Shown here: piece after piece, positions 44,125-50,102 of the stretch | Position numbering within the stretch: position 1 is the first letter of the stretch | Layout: each line of letters starts with the position of its first letter | Position numbers and translations under genes: made by a program | The notes under the pieces: model-generated | Told to the model about the DNA's origin: nothing | The model's input: the letters and a program-made list of their open reading frames with translations, nothing else | Databases searched by the model: none | Origin: Arthrobacter sp. PM3 | GTDB taxonomy: Bacteria; Actinomycetota; Actinomycetes; Actinomycetales; Micrococcaceae | Reading direction: 5' to 3' | Assembly: GCF_003352915.1 (NCBI RefSeq) | Contig: NZ_CP022314.1 | Coordinates: 531,397 to 595,396, forward strand | DNA length: 64,000 bases

Positions 44125-45168
44125 CTAGTGCCGGGGAGCCGTGACGGAGTCGCGGCGCACCAGGGGGCAGTTCAGAATGGTCGGGTGAATCGCCATGAGG
44201 GTAAGGTCGGTCTTCCCCTCAACGGCGTCAATCAGGTGCTCGGTGGCCCAGGCACCCATCTCGTAGTGCGGCAGGGCGACGGTGGTGAGGCCCGGGTGGA
44301 GGTTGGCGGCGATCAGTTCCTGGTCATCGAAGCCGACGACGGAAAGGTCGGCGGGGATGGCAAGTCCCAACTCCGCAGCGGCGCGGTAGGCTCCCATCGC
44401 CATGCGGTCGTTGTAGCAGAACAAACCGGTGGGCCGGTCCTCTCGTGCCAGGATCCGCCTCGCCGCTTCATAGCCGCCCTGCACCTCGGAGACGTCGGAC
44501 TCGACAGGTGCCGCGTCGCCGTCGAGCCCTGCTTCAGTCAGCGTGTCCCGGAAGGCCTGGAGCCGCTGACGCGTTGCGGGAACATCATCGGTGTTGTTGA
44601 TGAAGCCCACCCGGGTGTGGCCCGCTTCGAGGAGCGCGCCCACGGCGGCGCGCGCACCGCCTTCCTCGTCCGGGATCACGGCTGTGATGTTTCCGCCCGT
44701 GGCCACCGAGTCGACCAAAACGGAGGGCACGCTGCCGAGGTTGGCCGGCAGCTCCACGTTGCGGTGGTACATGGTGGCGTAGAGGATCCCGTCCACCCGG
44801 TGTTCCAGGAGGGCCTCCACGTCGGCTTGCCGCGATTCGAGGCTGGCCGAGCCCGGGGTGTTGATGATCATGAGGTTGTACCCTCGGGCTTTGGCGGCCT
44901 CGTCAGCGCCGAGGATGATCCGGCCGGCGTGGGGCGTGGTCGCGATGTCCTCGCTGATGAACCCGATCATGCCCGAACGTTGGGTGCGAAGGGCCTGCGC
45001 CAGCCGGTTCGGCCCGTAGCCGAGCCGCTGGGCCGCTTCCTGGACCCGTTCCCTCGTCTCTGCTCCGACCCGGGCGTAGACGACGTCATTGAGGACGTGG
45101 GAGACCGTCGTCACAGAGACGCCGGCCGCGGCGGCCACGTCCTTGATACCGATGTTCTTGTTGCTCAT
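44125..45168 (-). CDS. LacI-family repressor of the DFA/fructan operon
   Basis: 347 residues from ATG 45168; a GTG three codons earlier is in frame but lacks spacing to its AAGGA. HTH and hinge: IGIKDVAAAAGVSVTTVSHVLNDVVYARVGAETRERVQEAAQRLGYGPNRLAQALRT. Periplasmic-binding-type effector domain follows (GLFCYNDRMAMGAYRAAAELGLAIPADLSVVGFDDQEL). It lies inside the operon it presumably controls, through the palindromes at 48584-48601 and 48622-48631. The effector is likely the imported saccharide or a breakdown product. Confidence 0.9.
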   Translation of the reverse strand: MSNKNIGIKDVAAAAGVSVTTVSHVLNDVVYARVGAETRERVQEAAQRLGYGPNRLAQALRTQRSGMIGFISEDIATTPHAGRIILGADEAAKARGYNLMIINTPGSASLESRQADVEALLEHRVDGILYATMYHRNVELPANLGSVPSVLVDSVATGGNITAVIPDEEGGARAAVGALLEAGHTRVGFINNTDDVPATRQRLQAFRDTLTEAGLDGDAAPVESDVSEVQGGYEAARRILAREDRPTGLFCYNDRMAMGAYRAAAELGLAIPADLSVVGFDDQELIAANLHPGLTTVALPHYEMGAWATEHLIDAVEGKTDLTLMAIHPTILNCPLVRRDSVTAPRH

Positions 45169-45295
45169 CTCTCCCACGTCCTTATGGTTGGTGATGCTCT
45201 TGAGGGTCCGCGTCTACTCGTAGGCTACCGAGGAATCGTCCACTCCCCTGTGCCACGCCGTGAGGCGGGCCGTTTGGCTGCCGGAATTCCATGTT

Positions 45296-46249
45296 CTACC
45301 CCTTGACGGCGCCGAGTGTCATGCCTGCGACGATCTTGCGCTGCAAGATCAGCGTGAGGAGGATGACCGGGATCGAGTACACGGCCGCGAGCGCCGTCAT
45401 GGATCCCCAGTCCAGCCCGAACTGGGTCTGGAAGTTCGCAATCACCACGGGTGTGGTCTGCGAGCGGATGGCCGTCATGAGGAGGGCGAAAAGGAACTCG
45501 TTCCAGGAGGCCAGGAAGGCGAAGATCGCGGTGACTGCGATGCCGCCGGACACCACCGGGATCACCACCCGCCACAGGGCGCCGAGCCGGCTGCATCCGT
45601 CCACCGTGGCTGCCTCTTCCAGGTCGTTGGGAACGGCCTCGAAGAAGCTGGACATCAGCCAGATCGAGAGCGGCAACGAAATCGTGGTGTGGGCGATGGA
45701 CAGGGCGATGGGCGTGTCAGCGAGTCCCGCCGTCGCCATCATGGAGGCGAGGGGGATGCCGATGGCGACCGGCGGCACCATCCGGGTCACAAGAGCCGCC
45801 ATAATGAACACCCGGCCGCTTGGCGTTTTGTAACGGGTGATGCCGTAAGCGGCCGGCACGGCCAGTCCGAGAGACAGGATCGTGCTGATGACCGCCGTCT
45901 GGACGCTGTTGATGAAGGAGGCCAGAACTCCGTTGCGGCCCAGGGCGTTGGTGTAGTTCTCCAGCGTCCATTCCTTGGGAAGGATCGTGGGCGGCACGGC
46001 GATGGTGTCGATCGGCGTCTTGAAGGAGGTGAACAGCAGGTACAGGAACGGAAAACCGTAGAGGACCATGGCGGCTGCAAGAAGGATCCACAGCAACGCG
46101 CGGGTGCTGCGTTTGCCCGCTTCCAGGCCTTCGCGGTTCACACCCCGGCGCTTGCGGGCGCCGGCAGGCGTGGTGGTCGGCACAGAGCTAACGGCAGGCA
46201 CTGCAGGTGCCTTCCCGCCGTCGGCCCTGGTTTGTTCGGCGACGCGCAT
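45296..46249 (-). CDS. ABC sugar permease, MalG type (CUT1)
   Basis: 317 residues from ATG 46249, overlapping the previous stop (TGATG). A ~55-residue cytoplasmic Ala/Pro/Arg-rich extension precedes six helices. The EAA loop for ATPase contact is DLEEAATVDGCSRLGALWRVVIPVV. It is the second membrane subunit of the operon's importer. No ATPase gene is present, as usual for actinobacterial CUT1 systems that share one MsiK-type ATPase. A 127-bp gap before lacI shows nothing notable. Confidence 0.9.
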   Translation of the reverse strand: MRVAEQTRADGGKAPAVPAVSSVPTTTPAGARKRRGVNREGLEAGKRSTRALLWILLAAAMVLYGFPFLYLLFTSFKTPIDTIAVPPTILPKEWTLENYTNALGRNGVLASFINSVQTAVISTILSLGLAVPAAYGITRYKTPSGRVFIMAALVTRMVPPVAIGIPLASMMATAGLADTPIALSIAHTTISLPLSIWLMSSFFEAVPNDLEEAATVDGCSRLGALWRVVIPVVSGGIAVTAIFAFLASWNEFLFALLMTAIRSQTTPVVIANFQTQFGLDWGSMTALAAVYSIPVILLTLILQRKIVAGMTLGAVKG

Positions 46250-47136
46250 CAGTTGTCCTTTCCTGGCCGCCAAATGGTGGCCACCGCGAAGAACGCGACA
46301 GCGAGCATCGCGACAAGGTAGATGGTGCCCATGGCGCTGGCCAGTCCAGGATCGCCGAAGCGGATCATGGTCCGGTAGATCAGCAGGCTCATGGTTTCGG
46401 AAGCCGACTGGGGGCCGCCGTTGGTCTGGATCAGGATGGTGTCGAAGGCGCGGGCTGCGTCGATGCCGCGCACCACCAATGCCACGGCGATAACGGGGCG
46501 CAGGAGCGGCAGGATGATGCTGAAGAGCAGCGTCGGGGCCTTGGCGCCGTCGAGCCGGGCCGCCTCGATGAGGTCACCGGGAATGTTCTGGAGTCCGGCA
46601 AACAGCACCAGGCACATGAAGGAAGTGGTGAGCCAGATGTCCGGGACGGCCACGGAGAAGAGGACGATGCCCGGGTCGGACAGCCAGCCGATCTGGTTGG
46701 GGTTTTGCAGGATGCCGGCCTGGTGCAGGAGGGTGCCGATGAGGCCGAAGTTGTCGATCATGAGGAACTTCCACAGCAGGCCCGCGACGATGGGCGCGAT
46801 CATCAGCGGGTACAGGAACACTGTCCGCCAGATCTCGGACTTGCGCCCCAGGGTGGTGAATAGCAAGGCCATGCCCAGGCCCAGGGCAAACTCGAGCGTA
46901 ACCACCACCAAGGTGTAGGCGAGAGTGCGCCAGCCCGCACCTATGAAAGCCTCCGAGGTGAAGGCCCGAACGTAATTATCCAGGCCCACGAAGGCGCGGG
47001 GACCGCCGGCGATCGGCGAGATCTTGAAGAAGCTGTCTGCCACGAGGCGGAACAGCGGGTAGGCCACGAATACTGCCAGGAACAAGGCCGCCGGGGCCAT
47101 GAGGTACAGGGCGAAGCGGCGATCGGAGATACGCAC
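46249..47136 (-). CDS. ABC sugar permease, MalF type (CUT1)
   Basis: 295 residues starting at GTG 47136, six helices, with the EAA loop DLIEAARLDGAKAPTLLFSIILPLLRPV. The periplasmic segment between helices 1 and 2 (FFKISPIAGGPRAFVGLDNYVRAF) is typical. It pairs with the MalG-type subunit downstream. Confidence 0.9.
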   Translation of the reverse strand: MRISDRRFALYLMAPAALFLAVFVAYPLFRLVADSFFKISPIAGGPRAFVGLDNYVRAFTSEAFIGAGWRTLAYTLVVVTLEFALGLGMALLFTTLGRKSEIWRTVFLYPLMIAPIVAGLLWKFLMIDNFGLIGTLLHQAGILQNPNQIGWLSDPGIVLFSVAVPDIWLTTSFMCLVLFAGLQNIPGDLIEAARLDGAKAPTLLFSIILPLLRPVIAVALVVRGIDAARAFDTILIQTNGGPQSASETMSLLIYRTMIRFGDPGLASAMGTIYLVAMLAVAFFAVATIWRPGKDN

Positions 47137-47160
47137 GGTTTTCTCTTCCGCTGGTTGGGG

Positions 47161-47216
47161 CCGCGGCCGGCACCGCCGTTGCTGACGGTGCCGCGCTGGC
47201 AGGGTGCCGGCCGCGG
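47161..47216. terminator. Long hairpin between binding-protein and permease genes
   Basis: Perfect 14-bp arms, CCGCGGCCGGCACC (47161-47174) and GGTGCCGGCCGCGG (47203-47216), enclose 28 nt that hold a smaller CCGT/ACGG pairing. It starts 5 nt after the binding-protein stop. Such hairpins reduce read-through and protect the 3' end, so the binding protein is made in excess of the permeases. Confidence 0.65.
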
Positions 47217-47221
47217 AGTCT

Positions 47222-48502
47222 TTACTTGAGGAGGTCCTGGATCTGCTTCTTCGCGTCGGCCAGGAGAGCGGTGGAGTCGCCGCCCGCTACGGCCTTTTGC
47301 AGCAGGGGAACCAGGACGGTGTCCACGATCTGCTGCCATTTGGCAGTGGCAGGCCGCGTGGCGGTTGCCTGGCCCTTGAGGGTTTCGATGAGCGGCTTGA
47401 AGCTCTCGTAGCCCGGCTTGTCCTGGTACTTCTCGAAGGCCGAGATGCGGGCGGCCAGGCCTAGGCTGGATTCGATGCCGAGGTCATTGTGGTCATAGGC
47501 GCACTTGACGAACTTCTTGGCAGCATCGCTGTTCTTGGTTGCCTTGGGCACGGAGAGGTACCAGGGGCCGGGAACACCGGCCACCCCGGCAGTGCCGCCG
47601 ATCATCGGAGCGGCGCCGACCTTGCCGGCAACCGGGGAATCTTTGGGGATCTGCCGGTAGGCGTGGGCCCAGAACCGGGTCATCGCAGTCTTGCCCTGGT
47701 TGAACAGGTTCTGCGCTGCTGCCCAGTCCACCTGAGCGGCGCCGGGAGGGGCCGACTTGGCCAGGCTGGTGTAGAAGTCGAGGGCTTCCTTGTGCGCGGC
47801 GTTGTCAATCACGACGTTGTTGTTCGCATCGAGGACCATCGGGGAACCGGCCTGGAGGACATGGGCCAGCCATTCGGTTTCGACGCCACCCTTCACGTCA
47901 GTGCCGTACATGCCGTCCTTCGTGAAGAACTCGGAGATGTCCTGGTATTGCTTCCAGGTGGTCGGCGCGGCGAGGTCGTAACCGTACTTGGTCTTGAAGT
48001 CGGCCTTGTTCTTGGCGTCCTCGAACAGGTCCTTGCGGTACAGGATGATTTCGGAGTTGGTCCAGGCCGGCATGCCGATGAAGTGCCCGTCCACGTTCGC
48101 TTCCTTCACGAGCGCGGGGAAGATGTCCTTCTTCGCGTCGTCGGTGAAGAGTTCGTCAATGGGCTGGACCGCGTCCTTGAAGCTGGGAAGCCAGACGGAG
48201 TCCAGCGCGGCGACGTCGAAGGAAACGTTGCCGGAGGAGAACTCGCTGGAGAGCCTGTTGAACATGCCGTCGTAGGGCAGTTCGACGAAGTTGACGTCAA
48301 CGCCCGTGTCCTTCTTGCACTGTTCGGCAATGCCTGTCAGTTCGGCATGGCCACCCGCCTCGACGAGGACGTTGACGGTGCTCGCGGCGCTACCCGGCGT
48401 TGCAGCCGGGCCCCCCGCGCCGCAGGCGGTTGCTGCCAGAAGCACCGCGGTGGACAGCCCGCCGAGGGCGGCGATCCGGGAAATCGTGGTTCGAGAAGAC
48501 AT
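47222..48502 (-). CDS. Extracellular sugar-binding lipoprotein (DFA/fructan importer)
   Basis: 426 residues. Lipoprotein signal with lipobox LAATAC, modified Cys at 27. The mature part is a family 1 binding protein (ELTGIAEQCKKDTGVDVNFVELPYDGMFNRLSSEF, GNVSFDVAALDSVWLPSF, MPAWTNSEIILYRKDLF, VGAAPMIGG). It captures the substrate outside the membrane for the MalFG-type permeases. AAGGGAG lies before ATG 48502. First gene of the seven-gene operon. Confidence 0.92.
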   Translation of the reverse strand: MSSRTTISRIAALGGLSTAVLLAATACGAGGPAATPGSAASTVNVLVEAGGHAELTGIAEQCKKDTGVDVNFVELPYDGMFNRLSSEFSSGNVSFDVAALDSVWLPSFKDAVQPIDELFTDDAKKDIFPALVKEANVDGHFIGMPAWTNSEIILYRKDLFEDAKNKADFKTKYGYDLAAPTTWKQYQDISEFFTKDGMYGTDVKGGVETEWLAHVLQAGSPMVLDANNNVVIDNAAHKEALDFYTSLAKSAPPGAAQVDWAAAQNLFNQGKTAMTRFWAHAYRQIPKDSPVAGKVGAAPMIGGTAGVAGVPGPWYLSVPKATKNSDAAKKFVKCAYDHNDLGIESSLGLAARISAFEKYQDKPGYESFKPLIETLKGQATATRPATAKWQQIVDTVLVPLLQKAVAGGDSTALLADAKKQIQDLLK

Positions 48503-48583
48503 CGCTGTCGACTCCCTTTCTTTGGACGGAATCTACGGTTGGGTGGGGCTTGGGACACTTCAAGTCTGAGTGAAAAACCGTTT

Positions 48584-48601
48584 TGCCAAATCGACTTGGC
48601 A
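48584..48601. promoter_or_regulatory. LacI-type operator at the DFA operon start site
   Basis: TGCCAAATCGACTTGGCA is palindromic at 16 of 18 positions and centred on CG, as LacI/GalR operators are. It sits where transcription should begin, just downstream of the -10 (ACAGTA on plus, 48604-48609). Confidence 0.65.
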
Positions 48602-48603
48602 TC

Positions 48604-48633
48604 ACAGTAGAGCCGCCGTCGGACACGTGTCAA
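48604..48633 (-). promoter_or_regulatory. Promoter of the DFA operon with a second palindrome over the -35
   Basis: On the minus strand, TTGACA (48633-48628) and TACTGT (48609-48604) are separated by 18 nt. The perfect 10-bp palindrome GACACGTGTC (48622-48631) overlaps the -35 and looks like a second CG-centred LacI half-match. The rest of the 352-bp gap (48503-48854) holds the AAGGGAG leader on this side and the PadR promoter on the other. Confidence 0.55.
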
Positions 48634-48780
48634 GCGTCACGTCGAACATTGCGCGAGCCCTGGACCGCACGATTGCGGCCGCCCTGGTCTGAACCGTTGT
48701 CTGGCGAAGAATCCTTTTGGCGTGTTACGGCAACGCACCGCACAGATCTCTCGCCCACCCCCTTGCCCTCCGACACTCTC

Positions 48781-48790
48781 CGATATATCG
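48781..48790. promoter_or_regulatory. CGATATATCG palindrome, candidate PadR operator
   Basis: A 10-bp perfect palindrome followed by TTAACTATCG, so GATATATCGTTAACTATC forms a broader imperfect repeat. It is 65 bp upstream of the PadR start in an otherwise GC-rich region. Autoregulation is inferred. Confidence 0.45.
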
Positions 48791-48854
48791 TTAACTATCG
48801 CCGAAGGATCGGTGGTACCAGCAGAACTTTATTCAACGGAAGGAAGATGCCGCT

Positions 48855-49460
48855 ATGAAAGGCATTTACGACGACAAATTTTCCGGCGGCGGACCCGCCG
48901 ACGGACGTTTCGGGCGTGGGCGGAGCCGGCGCGGACCCCACGGGCATGGCGGCTTCGGCCCGGGCCGCGGCTTCGGCCCAGGATTCGGGCCGGGCTTCGG
49001 CCCCGGATTCGGCCCCGGTGGTCCCCGCCGCGCCAGCAAGGGGGACGTCCGTGCGGCGATTCTCTCCCTCCTGGCCGAAGCACCCTCCAACGGCTACGGC
49101 CTGATCAAGACCATCGCGGAGAAGACCTCGGGCGCCTGGCGGCCCAGCCCGGGCTCCGTGTACCCGACGCTGCAGCAACTCGTCGACGAGGACCTGATCG
49201 CCCCCGAAGGCGACGGACGGCGCACCGAGTTCACGCTCACCGACGCCGGCCGGGAGTACGTCGCTGCCCACGCCGAGGAACTGGATAACGCCTGGAATAC
49301 CGAGGGCCAAGGATCCGGTGCCGCGTTCCACCAGAGCGTGGCCAAGCTCATGGGCGTCATTCACCAGTTCCGCTTCTCCGCGACTGAGGATCAGCGCGCC
49401 GCCGCGATCGAAAAGATGGACGAGACCCGCCGCGCTCTCTACCTCATCCTCGCTGACTAG
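48855..49460 (+). CDS. PadR-family regulator with a Gly/Phe/Pro-rich N-terminal extension
   Basis: 201 residues. The PadR winged helix runs from about 60 to 140 (GDVRAAILSLLAEAPSNGYGLIKTIAEKTSGAWRPSPGSVYPTLQQLVDEDLIAPEGDGRRTEFTLTDAGREYV), followed by a C-terminal dimerisation helix. The first 58 residues are a disordered segment with GFGP units repeated five times, a feature of one actinobacterial PadR subgroup. The signal and targets are unknown; a palindrome upstream suggests autoregulation. It precedes the lipoprotein/ECF operon on the same strand by 84 bp. Confidence 0.87.
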   Translation: MKGIYDDKFSGGGPADGRFGRGRSRRGPHGHGGFGPGRGFGPGFGPGFGPGFGPGGPRRASKGDVRAAILSLLAEAPSNGYGLIKTIAEKTSGAWRPSPGSVYPTLQQLVDEDLIAPEGDGRRTEFTLTDAGREYVAAHAEELDNAWNTEGQGSGAAFHQSVAKLMGVIHQFRFSATEDQRAAAIEKMDETRRALYLILAD

Positions 49461-49488
49461 CAGCACGGTGCGGACCTGGGATACCTCA

Positions 49489-49505
49489 CGTCACACAACG
49501 TGACG
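49489..49505. terminator. Weak hairpin after padR
   Basis: CGTCAC (49489-49494) and GTGACG (49500-49505) form a 6-bp stem with a 5-nt loop, 28 nt after the padR stop. It could be a weak terminator or an operator for the following leaderless gene; its strength is low. Confidence 0.35.
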
Positions 49506-49532
49506 GCAGCCTGATCCGAGCAGGCCACGTCC

Positions 49533-49538
49533 TACCCT
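49533..49538 (+). promoter_or_regulatory. -10 box of the leaderless lipoprotein/ECF operon
   Basis: TACCCT lies 6 nt before GTG 49545, and no Shine-Dalgarno is present. The distance leaves no room for a cobalamin riboswitch within the transcript. Confidence 0.5.
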
Positions 49539-49544
49539 TGACAG

Positions 49545-50102
49545 GTGACTTTGACCAAAATCCGCACCGCCGCCGCGAGCTCCCTCGCCGCCGCAGGTCT
49601 CCTGTTTACCCTCGCCGCCTGTTCCACGCCGGCCGCCACCCAGCCCACCACCTCCGCACCGGCTTCCACGGCGGCAGCTTCAGCCAGCGCTGCCGCCGAG
49701 CCCTGCGCCGGCGTGAAGGTCATCACCGATTCGGCCTCCCTGAAGCAGGCCGCCGCTGATACGTCCGTATGCGTGCCCGTGGACGGGCCGACTCTCGCGT
49801 CCAAGGTCCTCGCGGACGCCAAGATCAAGACCGAGGGCACCGCCGCCTACCCCACGGAACTGGTGTGCCGCGTGAACGGCGTACCCGCCGCAGACCTTGA
49901 CATCGCCCACAAGGGCGGCACGTACCGGGAAGACTGCAGCAAGATGCCCGCCGCGTTCGCCTACTGGTCCCTGTGGGTCAAGCCGGCCGCCGGCGCCTGG
50001 GCCTACGCGCAGGAAGGCCTCGGCACCCTGAAGGTCAGCCCGGGCGAGAGCCTGGAACTGCTCTTCACGGTCGACGACGCCCCGTCCGCACCCGCAGCAT
50101 GA
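49545..50102 (+). CDS. Lipoprotein with transcobalamin-like (DUF4430) C-terminus
   Basis: 185 residues. Lipobox FTLAAC gives a lipid-modified Cys26, followed by an Ala/Thr/Ser tether to about residue 52. The C-terminal FAYWSLWVKPAAGAWAYAQEGLGTLKVSPGESLELLFTV resembles the DUF4430 beta-domain of intrinsic factor/transcobalamin proteins. It overlaps the ECF transporter start by 4 nt (ATGA). I infer that it captures a ligand, probably cobalamin, at the surface for that transporter. Confidence 0.75.
   Translation: MTLTKIRTAAASSLAAAGLLFTLAACSTPAATQPTTSAPASTAAASASAAAEPCAGVKVITDSASLKQAAADTSVCVPVDGPTLASKVLADAKIKTEGTAAYPTELVCRVNGVPAADLDIAHKGGTYREDCSKMPAAFAYWSLWVKPAAGAWAYAQEGLGTLKVSPGESLELLFTVDDAPSAPAA

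Noticed and set aside
42769..45306. 845-residue plus-strand open frame
   Set aside because: It lies antisense over GH32 and lacI, has a Gly/Val/Arg-rich composition with no recognisable domain, and is a GC-driven shadow.
49461..49544. Cobalamin riboswitch before the ECF operon
   Set aside because: Only 84 bp are available, no B12-box sequence is seen, and the -10 box indicates a leaderless mRNA.
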